Shown here piece by piece: positions 1-6,642 of a stretch of 8,657 nt of DNA; the first letter of the stretch is position 1, and every line of letters starts with the position of its first letter. Source of the DNA: Actinomycetes bacterium (GTDB lineage: Bacteria; Actinomycetota; Acidimicrobiia; Acidimicrobiales; Palsa-688); assembly GCA_021846485.1 (NCBI GenBank), contig JAJZWW010000111.1:1-8657 (forward strand). The letters run 5' to 3'. The notes under the pieces are model-generated. The model made no database searches. It saw only the letters and a program-made list of their open reading frames with translations, and was not told the DNA's origin. A program made the position numbers and the translations under genes.

Positions 1-57
1 CGCCGGGGCCGCCGGCGGGGCCGGGCCGGAGTCTCCTGGAGGGCCCGTGGGCGAACC

Positions 58-97
58 GTGAGCGCAAAGGGTACGGAATCGACACCTGAGCGCTCAC
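58..97. repeat. 8-bp inverted repeat downstream of the carrier gene
   Basis: GTGAGCGC (58-65) and GCGCTCAC (90-97) are perfect inverted copies separated by 24 bases, starting 24 bases past the carrier stop codon. It may be a weak terminator of the leftward transcript or an operator; the long loop makes a classical terminator doubtful. Confidence 0.35.
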
Positions 98-120
98 AGT
101 TCACGGAGCCCCCACTTCTG

Positions 121-366
121 CTAGTAGAGGTGCGCGCCGGCGGAGGCCAGGGCGGCGCGGATCGAGCCGACCGAGGCGAACGTCGCCCGGGTGAGCGCTT
201 CGTCGGGCAGCTCCACGCCGAGGCGGTCCTCCAGTGCCAGCATCACCGACACGCAGGCGTGGGAGGTCAGTCCGGCTCGGTACAAGTCGTCGTCGTCACC
301 GACGTCGGCTGCGTCCACCGCCAGCTGCCCGTAGCGGGAGAGCACCTCCCGGATCACCTCGTCCAT
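121..366 (-). CDS. Small acyl/peptidyl carrier protein
   Basis: An 81-residue stand-alone carrier protein that would hold an activated acyl or aminoacyl group on a 4'-phosphopantetheine arm in the cytoplasm. The likely attachment residue is Ser35 in the context DLYRAGLTSHACVSVMLALE. This is GLTS rather than the classical DSL, followed by the amphipathic helix 2 typical of carrier proteins and an acidic stretch (VELPDEAL). Length fits the family (about 75-90 residues). I chose the ATG at 366 over an in-frame GTG at 417: the longer N-terminus (GSAPGSGHAGRREGRT) is low-complexity, while the ATG is preceded by purine-rich AAGGAGGGAAGG (367-385). It lies downstream of, and on the same strand as, the adenylation gene (637-2121), 270 bases away, which suggests that enzyme loads it. 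Seen: motif and context. Inferred: partnership. The loaded substrate is unknown. Confidence 0.85.
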   Translation of the reverse strand: MDEVIREVLSRYGQLAVDAADVGDDDDLYRAGLTSHACVSVMLALEDRLGVELPDEALTRATFASVGSIRAALASAGAHLY

Positions 367-372
367 CGTTCT

Positions 373-385
373 TCCTTCCCTCCTT
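373..385 (-). promoter_or_regulatory. Ribosome-binding site of the carrier protein gene
   Basis: Read on the minus strand this is AAGGAGGGAAGG. The GGAAGG core ends 7 bases before the ATG at 366 and the AGGAGG core ends about 12 bases before it. It supports the ATG over the upstream GTG. Confidence 0.6.
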
Positions 386-458
386 CCCGCATGTCCCGAT
401 CCCGGCGCACTCCCCACCCCGGCCGGCGGCGGCCTCCGACGCGTCCTAGCCGACCCGG

Positions 459-464
459 ATCGTA
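459..464 (-). promoter_or_regulatory. Possible -10 element (TACGAT) for the carrier protein gene
   Basis: Minus-strand TACGAT followed by C, 93 bases upstream of the carrier ATG and inside the gene-free stretch between adenylation and carrier genes. It matches the TAnnnT core of a sigma-70-type -10 box. No good TTGACA-like -35 is visible. The same TAYGATC string occurs upstream of three other genes in the window, which is the main reason for listing it. If real, the carrier gene could be transcribed separately from the adenylation gene. Confidence 0.25.
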
Positions 465-636
465 TCCCCGGCGGCGTGGATGACCGCGGGGAGGGATCGG
501 TGGTCGGGGGCGGTCCCCCTGCACGCTCACCACCCGGGATCCGGTGCTCTCCGCGCGGCCGACCGGGCGCCCCGGGGCCAGGTGGGGCTCGACAGCGGCA
601 TGCCGTCGGGTGCCAGCTCGGCGATCGGGGACCGGT

Positions 637-2121
637 TCAGCCCTCCAGGCCGGCGCGGCGGAGCAGTGCAGCGCGGTCGAGCTTGCCCGAGCTGCCGACT
701 GGCAGGTGGTCCACCACCACTACCCGGTCCGGCAACATCGCCTCGGGTAGCCGGGCGGCCAGACCGGAGCGGACGGTCTCGGCCCCCCCCGAGGCGACGA
801 CGAAGGCGGCGATCCGGGTGCCGGGCCCTTCCCCGTGGGCTAGGGCGACCCCCGCCTCGACCCCGTCCACCTGCCTCAAAGCGGAGCTCACCTCGGCCAG
901 CGAGATCCGCACCCCCCGGCGCTTGATCACGTCGTCGGTGCGACCGAGCCAGGTGAGCACGCCTGCCCCGTCGGGGCGGACGAGGTCGCCGGTGGGGTAC
1001 GCGACGCACCCGGGGACCACGCCGGCGCGCAGCATCCGGGCGTCGGCCCGCTGCCCGTCCCAGTAGCCGTCCATCAGCTGCGCCCCGCCTATCCACAGCT
1101 CGCCTGGGCTGCCGGGCGGCAGTGGCCGATGGTCCTTTCCGAGGACGTGGAAGCTCGTCCCGGGGTGTGGCGACCCGAGGGGGACCGGCTGGTCCGCCTC
1201 CAGCTCCTCCGGCCGGAGCCGGTGGTGGGTCACCGCGATCGTCGCCTCGGTCGGCCCGTAGCGGTTGTACACCCGCAGCTGCGGCGCGGCCTCGAGCAGG
1301 CCCAGGACGTCGGCGGCGACGAGCGGCTCGCCCCCCAGCCCGAGTACCCGCAGGCTGCCGGCGCCCAGGGACGCAATGGCGCCGTCGGCGGCGAGCAGGC
1401 GGAGGTAGGTGGGCGAGAACCCGGTGGTGTCGACCTCGTTGGTCCGCAGCCAGCGAACAAAGGCGCGGGGGAACATCACCTCGTCCCGGGCCGGGATGGT
1501 CACCAGCCCGCCGGCGTGCACGGTGCCGAACAGGGTGGCGTAGGAGCCGTCGAAGTGGAACGGCGAGACGCACATCGAGCGGGTCTGCGGGCCGAGCCCG
1601 ATGATCCCGTTCATCGCCGAGAGCGACGTGTCGAGCGCCGGGCGGCCGATCACCACTCCCTTCGGGGATCCGGTGGTGCCCGAGGTGTACACGAGGTAGG
1701 CGGGCGCGTCGGAGGCTAGCGGTCTGGGTACCGGCCGCCCGGAGAGGCACAGGTCGGCCGGGCGGGCCGTGGCGACCGCCCCGAGGCCGGCGCCTTCGGG
1801 GTCGCTGGTGGTGACGACGAGCGTTGGCCGGGAGTCGGCCACCAGTGCGGCGGTCCGAGCCGGCGGGCTGGTGGCGTCGAGGGCGACGAAGGTGGCGCCC
1901 GACCATCCGGCCGCCAGGGCCACGACCAGGAAGTCGAGCGAGTTGGGCAGGTGGACCCCGATCCGGTCCCCGGGGCCGAGCCCTCGGGAACCCAGGCCGG
2001 CGGCGACGGCCTCGACCTCGGCTCGCAGGCCCTCCCAGTCGAGGGTCCGGGTCGGGTCGGAGGCGGCCTGGGCGTGGGGTCGGTCGCGGGCGTGGCGGAG
2101 AAGGTCTTCGGCGAGGGTCAT
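637..2121 (-). CDS. Stand-alone amino-acid adenylation enzyme (AMP-dependent ligase)
   Basis: A 494-residue cytoplasmic member of the ANL superfamily that would activate a carboxylate (probably an amino acid) with ATP to the acyl-adenylate, then transfer it to a carrier thiol. NRPS-type core motifs appear in order: A3 YTSGTTGSPKG (145-155); A4 FHFDGS with Asp191, where the amino group of amino-acid substrates usually binds; A5 NRYGPTE (286-292); A6 GELWIGG (340-346); A7 YPTGDL (375-380); A8 GRTDDVIKRRG (393-403); A10 PVGSSGKLDR with catalytic Lys480. It is the length of one adenylation domain; no condensation, carrier or thioesterase domain is fused. The carrier is probably the product of 121-366. 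It also resembles DltA-type ligases, so a D-alanine-like role is possible. The start is the ATG at 2121. No strong Shine-Dalgarno precedes it, and no in-frame ATG/GTG is seen in the about 75 bases upstream, so the start is moderately sure. Confidence 0.9.
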   Translation of the reverse strand: MTLAEDLLRHARDRPHAQAASDPTRTLDWEGLRAEVEAVAAGLGSRGLGPGDRIGVHLPNSLDFLVVALAAGWSGATFVALDATSPPARTAALVADSRPTLVVTTSDPEGAGLGAVATARPADLCLSGRPVPRPLASDAPAYLVYTSGTTGSPKGVVIGRPALDTSLSAMNGIIGLGPQTRSMCVSPFHFDGSYATLFGTVHAGGLVTIPARDEVMFPRAFVRWLRTNEVDTTGFSPTYLRLLAADGAIASLGAGSLRVLGLGGEPLVAADVLGLLEAAPQLRVYNRYGPTEATIAVTHHRLRPEELEADQPVPLGSPHPGTSFHVLGKDHRPLPPGSPGELWIGGAQLMDGYWDGQRADARMLRAGVVPGCVAYPTGDLVRPDGAGVLTWLGRTDDVIKRRGVRISLAEVSSALRQVDGVEAGVALAHGEGPGTRIAAFVVASGGAETVRSGLAARLPEAMLPDRVVVVDHLPVGSSGKLDRAALLRRAGLEG

Positions 2122-2161
2122 GGGGAGTTGCGGTGGCTCGCACCCGACGCTACCGAGGAGA

Positions 2162-2233
2162 AACTTGCCTGCTGGAGTGTTTCGTACCCGAACCCCGAGG
2201 TGAGGGCTGGTGAAGAGGTCCAGTAGGCAAGTT
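2162..2233. repeat. 15-bp inverted repeat with 42-base spacer
   Basis: The left arm AACTTGCCTGCTGGA (2162-2176) and right arm TCCAGTAGGCAAGTT (2219-2233) are inverted copies with one mismatch in 15. In plus-strand RNA the mismatch is a G-U wobble, giving a continuous 15-bp stem. In minus-strand RNA, which would be the 5' leader of the adenylation gene, it is an A-C mismatch. It begins 41 bases upstream of the adenylation ATG. It could be a two-site operator, a leader RNA structure, or the trace of a small mobile or recombination element. Function unknown. Confidence 0.7.
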
Positions 2234-2264
2234 CCTTCAGGTTCCTTCTCGGTGTCTCCGGAGG

Positions 2265-2270
2265 ATCGTA
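2265..2270 (-). promoter_or_regulatory. Possible -10 element (TACGAT) for the adenylation gene
   Basis: Minus-strand TACGAT followed by C, 144 bases upstream of the ATG at 2121. If used, the mRNA leader would contain the whole 15-bp inverted repeat. No convincing -35 is seen. Confidence 0.25.
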
Positions 2271-2296
2271 CGGGTCGCTACCCGCAGTGGCTGCGG
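2271..2296. repeat. Two overlapping short hairpins
   Basis: CGGGT-CGCT-ACCCG (2271-2284, 5-bp stem, 4-base loop) shares three bases with CCGCAG-TGG-CTGCGG (2282-2296, 6-bp stem, 3-base loop). The two cannot both be fully formed. They sit directly upstream of the minus-strand TACGAT box. Confidence 0.4.
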
Positions 2297-2435
2297 AGAG
2301 CGTTTGTTGGCGCGCTGTAAGTGCGACCAGAAGACCACTCTAGGCACGTGAACTGTCTCCCTCTGCGTCGGGAGCCGAGCTCCGGTCATGTCCGTGAACA
2401 GGACTTTCTCGCTCTTCCGGTGTGATCGTGTCCAT

Positions 2436-2464
2436 GGTGGGCGCGGAGGCACCCGGGTATGATC
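2436..2464 (+). promoter_or_regulatory. Likely promoter of the sugar transferase gene
   Basis: TATGAT (2459-2464) matches five of six bases of the sigma-70 -10 consensus and is followed by C. At a 17-base spacing the -35 position reads TGGTGG (2436-2441), a poor match. A start about 7 bases downstream would give a short leader of roughly 20 bases that just contains the strong ribosome-binding site before the GTG at 2493, a consistent layout. Confidence 0.45.
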
Positions 2465-2478
2465 CACGCACAGTGTTC

Positions 2479-2490
2479 GAGGAGGAGGGG
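2479..2490 (+). promoter_or_regulatory. Ribosome-binding site deciding the GTG start at 2493
   Basis: GAGGAGGAGGGG ends two bases before the GTG at 2493. The GGAGG core lies at normal spacing. It is the strongest Shine-Dalgarno sequence in the window and supports GTG as the start codon. Confidence 0.65.
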
Positions 2491-2492
2491 TT

Positions 2493-3974
2493 GTGACGGC
2501 GCTACCTACGCAGGTTCTGGGGTCGCCGGACTACGCAGAGTGGCCGCAGTTGCTCGGGCCGTTGAGCACGACAGCCCCTTGGTCCCGCCGCCGGGCGAGC
2601 GTCCTGCGCTTCGTGATGCCCGCCGACGTCGCCGCCCTCGCCGCAGCGTTGGCTTGCGCCCAGCTCGCCTACCCCAGCTCGGGTCCCGCCCGACGTGACG
2701 ACCTGCTCGCCTGCCTCGCCTACCTGCCGGTCTACCTAATGACCATGGCCGGCTACGGCCTCTACCAGCGCAGCCAGCGCCGCCTCGCCGGCTCTACCTT
2801 CCCCGACCTCCCCCAGCTGCTCCACGCCCTGATCGTCGCCACCCTCGTGGTGGTCGTCGCCGGCCGTCCCCTCCACGAGCTCGTCGGCTTGCCGCGCCCC
2901 GCGACCCGCTGCGTCGTGCTCGCCGGGGTCCTTGCTTTCGTGGCGGTGCCCGCGGCCCGGATGGGTGCCCGGCGGGTCGCCCGGAGCGCCCGCGGCTCGC
3001 GGGTGCTCGTGGTCGGCTCCGGGGTGGTCGCGGGCCACGTCGTGGGCCGCATTGCAGCCGAGCCCGGGATGCTCGTCGTTGGCTGCGTAGATGACAACGA
3101 GACCCACGCCGAGCTCTCCGCCGACGCCGGCGCCCCGCTGCTCGGCGGGCTGGCCGACGTTCCCGCCCTGGTCGAGCTCCACGACGTCGATCACGTCGTG
3201 GTCGCTTTCTCCCCGGTCAACGAGGCCAGCGTCGCCGAGTCGCTCAGGGCCCTTTCGGGGCGGGTGCAGGTGTCGGTCGTGCCCCGAATGTTCGACCTGC
3301 TCACCGTGCGCTCCCGGGTCGACGACCTTGCCGGCCTGCCAGTGGTCGACGTGGCCCCGCCCGCTCTCGGGCCGGCCTCCCGGGCGGCCAAGCGGACCCT
3401 CGACCTGGTTGGGGCTGTATTGCTGGTGGTGGTGCTCAGCCCGCTGATGCTCGGCGTCGCCGTGGCGGTGAGGCTCACCTCCCCCGGTCCGGTCCTGTTC
3501 CGCCAGGCCCGAACAGGCCGGGCCGGGCGCAGCTTCCGGATCTGCAAGTTCCGCACGATGCGCCAGGAGGCCGAGAGCGAGCGCGCCGGGCTGGCGGAGG
3601 ACAACGAGGTGGACGGCCCGCTGTTCAAGGTTCGGAGCGACCCCCGGGTCACGCCTGTCGGGTCATTCCTGCGCCGCACCAGCCTCGACGAGCTCCCCCA
3701 GCTGTTCAACGTGCTCGCCGGCGACATGAGCCTCGTCGGCCCGCGGCCGTTCATCGAGCTCGAGTCGGCGGGCATCGACGGCTGGGCCGCCCGCCGCTAC
3801 GACGTGCGCCCTGGTATCACCGGGCTGTGGCAGATCTCCGGGCGCAATGACCTGCCGTTCTCCGAGCTGCGCCGGCTCGACTACTCCTACGTCGCGTCCT
3901 GGTCGCTCTGGTGGGACCTGCGCATCCTCTGGCACACCCCGGCCAGCGTCCTCGCCCGGCGGGGCGCCTACTGA
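2493..3974 (+). CDS. Exopolysaccharide polyprenyl glycosylphosphotransferase (WcaJ/WbaP type)
   Basis: A 493-residue inner-membrane enzyme that transfers a sugar-1-phosphate from a nucleotide sugar to undecaprenyl phosphate, the first step of building an exopolysaccharide or capsule repeat unit. The N-terminal half has four hydrophobic segments (about 41-60, 71-90, 108-124, 140-156). A Rossmann-like domain follows with VLVVGSGVVAGHVVG (171-185) and VDDN (199-202), as in the CoA_binding_3 region of this family. The catalytic bacterial sugar transferase domain (about 300-493) begins with a hydrophobic membrane segment (KRTLDL... 304-326). It carries SPGPVLFRQ (330-338), CKFRTM (351-356), the Asp-Glu pair in SLDELPQLFNV (397-407; D399, E400), SLVGPRP (413-419) and GLWQISGRN (444-452). 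Full length and intact. The sugar donor cannot be read from the sequence. The next gene starts 83 bases downstream on the same strand. Other polysaccharide genes are not visible in this window. Confidence 0.95.
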   Translation: MTALPTQVLGSPDYAEWPQLLGPLSTTAPWSRRRASVLRFVMPADVAALAAALACAQLAYPSSGPARRDDLLACLAYLPVYLMTMAGYGLYQRSQRRLAGSTFPDLPQLLHALIVATLVVVVAGRPLHELVGLPRPATRCVVLAGVLAFVAVPAARMGARRVARSARGSRVLVVGSGVVAGHVVGRIAAEPGMLVVGCVDDNETHAELSADAGAPLLGGLADVPALVELHDVDHVVVAFSPVNEASVAESLRALSGRVQVSVVPRMFDLLTVRSRVDDLAGLPVVDVAPPALGPASRAAKRTLDLVGAVLLVVVLSPLMLGVAVAVRLTSPGPVLFRQARTGRAGRSFRICKFRTMRQEAESERAGLAEDNEVDGPLFKVRSDPRVTPVGSFLRRTSLDELPQLFNVLAGDMSLVGPRPFIELESAGIDGWAARRYDVRPGITGLWQISGRNDLPFSELRRLDYSYVASWSLWWDLRILWHTPASVLARRGAY

Positions 3975-4057
3975 CCGGAGTCCCGGCCGACCTGGCGGCG
4001 ACCGCGGGGCCGCCGGTGCCCGGGAACCTCCGAGGCCCCCGGGGCGTCCCTCGTCCG

Positions 4058-4960
4058 ATGGTCCTTCGCTCCCTCGTTCTGGCTGCGCTGCTCGCCGTCG
4101 GCCCGTCGCCTCCCCCGGGGGCCTCCGGGATGGGGAGCAACGTCGGGTACTGGCTGGGCACCGACAGCTCGGTCGTGGCGCTACCGGGCGGCGCCCCGTA
4201 CCGGGAGCCGGCCGTCGGCGGTGCCTACGGCGGGTACTTCGGGATGCTCGGCGACTGGGCCCTCTGGCAAGGCTGCGGCCCGTACCGCCTGGCCTGGTCC
4301 CCGGCCGACGCGGCCGCCGCCAGCACCGACTTCGAGCGCTACCACCAGGGTGTCGGGACCGGGGCGTACTGGTTCATGGGCGGCCCCGGAGTCGACCCGC
4401 ACTACGACGCCACGGCCGCCGAGGCGTCCGCCTGGGGGGCCGACCAGGCGCGCCGGGCGCTGCAGGACCTCGCCGGGCGGCGCCTCGACGTGGCGGCGCT
4501 GTGGATGGACGTCGAGCTCCCCGGCTCCACCGCCTTCGGCCCGGTCGCCGACAACGGGTGGAACGTGGCGTACGCCTCGGCGTGCAGTGCCCGCCCCGTC
4601 GGCCAGGTCCCCGCGACGCTCGACCGCGCCGAGCTCGCCGGCTTCGCCGGCTACGTGCGAGCCCACTCCGGCCTCGAGGTCGGCGTGTACTCCTCGCCGC
4701 TCGTCTGGCCGGCGATCTTCGGGGCCGGCCCGCAGGCGGTCGTCCACGGGCTGCTCGAGTGGACCTACACCGGCGCCACCTCCTCCCTCGGGCGCCGGCC
4801 GAGCGCCTGGTGCCTACCCGGGACAACGACCTGCGCCCGGTTCTTCGGGGGTGTCGGGCCCGCCAGCCCCGACGCGGCGATCTGGCAGTGGAGCGGCGGG
4901 GGGGGTGTCCGCAACGGGGTCGGGGACTTCGACCAGATCGAGGCGTCGCGCCTGCCCTGA
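4058..4960 (+). CDS. Secreted GH25-like glycosidase-fold protein
   Basis: A 300-residue protein with a probable Sec signal peptide (MVLRSLVLAALLAVG, cleavage near residue 20-24), so it should act outside the membrane. Several features recall the GH25 lysozyme/DUF1906 barrel: GTDSS (34-38) near the mature N-terminus, as in the GIDVS-type first strand; GAYWF (102-106); the DxE pair in WMDVELPG (D151, E153), the typical catalytic position; VGVYSSP (208-214); and a final WQWSG...NGVGDFD (276-291). Four cysteines (73, 176, 252, 259) are shared with the paralogue at 6808-8574, suggesting two disulfides. Roughly half the residues match that paralogue. A longer in-frame reading from 3911 or a GTG at 4016 exists, but the upstream part overlaps the transferase gene or is not signal-like. 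The ATG at 4058 starts directly at the signal peptide, though without a clear ribosome-binding site. It probably processes or binds polysaccharide or cell wall; the substrate is unknown. Confidence 0.8.
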   Translation: MVLRSLVLAALLAVGPSPPPGASGMGSNVGYWLGTDSSVVALPGGAPYREPAVGGAYGGYFGMLGDWALWQGCGPYRLAWSPADAAAASTDFERYHQGVGTGAYWFMGGPGVDPHYDATAAEASAWGADQARRALQDLAGRRLDVAALWMDVELPGSTAFGPVADNGWNVAYASACSARPVGQVPATLDRAELAGFAGYVRAHSGLEVGVYSSPLVWPAIFGAGPQAVVHGLLEWTYTGATSSLGRRPSAWCLPGTTTCARFFGGVGPASPDAAIWQWSGGGGVRNGVGDFDQIEASRLP

Positions 4961-4971
4961 CCTGCCAGGGC
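4954..4971. terminator. Possible terminator hairpin between convergent genes
   Basis: GCCCTG-ACCTGC-CAGGGC forms a perfect 6-bp stem with a 6-base loop, overlapping the stop codon at 4958-4960. It lies in the 39-base gap between two genes that end toward each other, so it could act in either direction. There is no T-tract. Confidence 0.35.
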
Positions 4972-4999
4972 TGGATCATCGAGGCCGGACCGGGCGGGA

Positions 5000-6637
5000 T
5001 CAGTCGAGCCAGTAGTCGCGGAAGCGGTACTCGATCCAGGGGCCTCCGGTCTTCTGGGAGATCACGCCTTTCATGGACGGGGACTGACCGACGATGATCG
5101 GGTTGAAGTCGGGGATGATGTAGCCGCCGTAGTCGTAGTCCATGGTCATCATCTCGTGGACGATGGCGGTCTGCTTGGCGGTGTCCGGCTGGCCGAGGGC
5201 CTGCTTGTACAGGCTCAGGTACTTGGGGCCGTAGGGGCTGGTGTCCCAGTGGGTCTCGTCCCACGGGGCGCCGGGGACCATCGAGTAGCCGGCTTGTCGG
5301 AGGTAGGGGTAGCCGCTCCACCAGTCCTGGGCGAAGGTCCACTTCAAGTAGTTGGGCCCGAAGAACGTGGTGCTCGTCACCGTGTTGAGGTTGATGGTGA
5401 TCCCCGCGGCCGACGCCTGCTGCTTCAAGACCGTCGCCGCCTCGATCGCGCCGGTGGCGATGTCGGAGGTGACCAGCTGCACGGTGAGCCCCTCGTGCCC
5501 GGACTTCTTCAGCAGGTACTTGGCTTTGGGGATGTCCTGGTGGCGCTGGGGGAGGGCACTGTCGTAGTCGGGGTAGCTGATCCCGAACACGTCGTTGCCG
5601 AGGAAGCCGTCACCGCCGTAGACGATCTTCTGCATCTGCGGGCGGTCGACCACCAGGCGCATCGCCATCCGCACGTCGGGGTCGTTGAACGGCGCCTGGT
5701 CGAGGCGCATGGTGAAGGGGACCCAGCCGGGCCCCGGCCACACGTTGGCGACCTTGCTGCCTCCTTTTACCGTGGCGACGCTCGAGAACGCCAGCTGGTC
5801 GACGCAGGTGGCCTGCCCGGAGAGCAGGGCATTGATCGCCGACGCCTGGTCGGAGTAGTCGACGATCACCACCTCGTCGAGGTACGGCTGGCCGCTCAGG
5901 AAGTAGTTGTCGTTGCGGGTGAAGACGCTCTGCTGCCCCGGGGTGAACGACTTGTACACGAAAGGCCCGGTGCCGACCGGGTGCTTGGGGTCGTAGCCCA
6001 CCGGGACGATGCTCATCTCCCCGTTGCCGATCAGCGCCACGGGGAGGATCGAGTAGCCCTGGGTCATCGGGATGCGCACTGTGTAGGCGTCGAGCCTCTT
6101 GGCGGCCTTCAGGTCCATGTACACGATGACCGCCGAGCCCGAGAACTTGTTGGTGATGATCCGGTTGAACGTGTAGAGCACGTCGTCGACGGTCAACGGC
6201 TTGCCGTCGTGGAACTCGATTCCCTTGCGGAGCCGGATCGTCCAGGCGGTGGCGTCGGAGTTGGGGGTCACCTCCTCGGCCAGGTGGGGGTACACCTTGT
6301 TGTCCTGGTCGACCTCCATCAGCGTGTCGTAGAGCTGGGGGGCCCGGGCGAAGTCGACCGAGTTGACGCAGGCGTTGGCGTCGAGGGTGTCCGACGAGCT
6401 ACCTCCAGTGCTCGCGAGGGTGAGCGTGCCACCCTTCTTCGGCTTGCCCGACGACGCCGTGCCCGACGTCGAGGTCGATCCCGTGCCCGACTGACTGGTG
6501 GCCGCCGGGGTGGACGACCCACAGGCGGCGAGCAGGCTGCCCGCGCCGACCACCGCCGCGCCTCCCACCGCCTGGCGCAGGAAGGTGCGGCGCGGGTAGG
6601 CGTCGAGCGTCCCCGCCCTGGCGTCTTCGCGGTCCAT
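5000..6637 (-). CDS. ABC transporter solute-binding lipoprotein, peptide/nickel family (SBP_bac_5)
   Basis: A 545-residue extracytoplasmic binding protein that would capture a peptide or other oligomeric solute and deliver it to an ABC importer. The N-terminus has a twin-arginine motif (PRRTFLRQ, R16-R17), a hydrophobic stretch and a lipobox LLAAC with lipidated Cys39, followed by a Ser/Thr/Gly-rich linker (about 40-70). The family 5 signature region is visible: LAEEVTPNSDATAWTIRLRK, then IEFHDGKPLTVDDVLYTFNR (about 130-160), and later VGTGPFVYKSF with an NDNYF segment about 15 residues on. Length is normal and the frame is intact to a WIEYRFRDYWLD end. The ATG at 6637 is supported by GGGGGAGG five bases upstream. 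No permease or ATPase gene is adjacent within the window; the neighbours on both sides are GH25-like secreted proteins, so it may be an orphan binding protein. The ligand cannot be inferred. Confidence 0.95.
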   Translation of the reverse strand: MDREDARAGTLDAYPRRTFLRQAVGGAAVVGAGSLLAACGSSTPAATSQSGTGSTSTSGTASSGKPKKGGTLTLASTGGSSSDTLDANACVNSVDFARAPQLYDTLMEVDQDNKVYPHLAEEVTPNSDATAWTIRLRKGIEFHDGKPLTVDDVLYTFNRIITNKFSGSAVIVYMDLKAAKRLDAYTVRIPMTQGYSILPVALIGNGEMSIVPVGYDPKHPVGTGPFVYKSFTPGQQSVFTRNDNYFLSGQPYLDEVVIVDYSDQASAINALLSGQATCVDQLAFSSVATVKGGSKVANVWPGPGWVPFTMRLDQAPFNDPDVRMAMRLVVDRPQMQKIVYGGDGFLGNDVFGISYPDYDSALPQRHQDIPKAKYLLKKSGHEGLTVQLVTSDIATGAIEAATVLKQQASAAGITINLNTVTSTTFFGPNYLKWTFAQDWWSGYPYLRQAGYSMVPGAPWDETHWDTSPYGPKYLSLYKQALGQPDTAKQTAIVHEMMTMDYDYGGYIIPDFNPIIVGQSPSMKGVISQKTGGPWIEYRFRDYWLD

Positions 6638-6642
6638 GGGAA

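Larger units (their letters stand above)
2122..2492. promoter_or_regulatory. Divergent intergenic region rich in inverted repeats
   Basis: 371 bases without a convincing gene, between the leftward adenylation gene and the rightward sugar transferase gene, so it must hold promoters for both directions. Contents seen: a 15-bp inverted repeat (2162-2176 with 2219-2233); a direct repeat GTTCCTTC at 2231-2238 and 2241-2248; the palindrome CTCCGGAG (2256-2263); a TACGAT box on the minus strand (2265-2270); overlapping hairpins at 2271-2296; a short hairpin GGAGC/GCTCC (2371-2383); and a TATGAT box on the plus strand (2459-2464). A 76-codon minus-strand reading frame here (2237-2467) has no recognisable features and is not called. 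Confidence 0.6.

Noticed and set aside
1..104. Leftward open frames from GTG codons near 104 (VNCERSGVDSVPF...) or about 95 (VSAQVSIPYPLRS...), running off the window
   Set aside because: Both are open but only about 30 codons are visible, neither has a clear ribosome-binding site, they compete with each other, and they overlap the 58-97 inverted repeat. A next operon gene is possible but not supportable.
367..636. Possible extra minus-strand gene between adenylation and carrier genes, e.g. a frame ending ...AVIHAAGDTIRVG before a TAG near 447
   Set aside because: The frame is closed by a TGA about 30 codons earlier and has no suitable start. The other frames are arginine/proline-rich and look random. 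It would need a frameshift to be a gene.
527..2143. 538-codon minus-strand frame overlapping the adenylation gene
   Set aside because: Composition is Arg/Pro/Gly-rich and without motifs; it is the out-of-frame shadow of the adenylation gene in GC-rich DNA.
2237..2467. 76-codon minus-strand frame in the divergent intergenic region
   Set aside because: No ribosome-binding site or recognisable domain, rich in Arg/Thr/Pro, and it covers the likely promoter of the rightward transferase gene.
3911..4057. N-terminal extension of the 300-residue GH25-like gene (starts at 3911 or GTG 4016)
   Set aside because: The 3911 start overlaps the transferase gene and precedes a proline/arginine-rich run; the ATG at 4058 begins directly at a good signal peptide, and the paralogue shares no sequence upstream of it.
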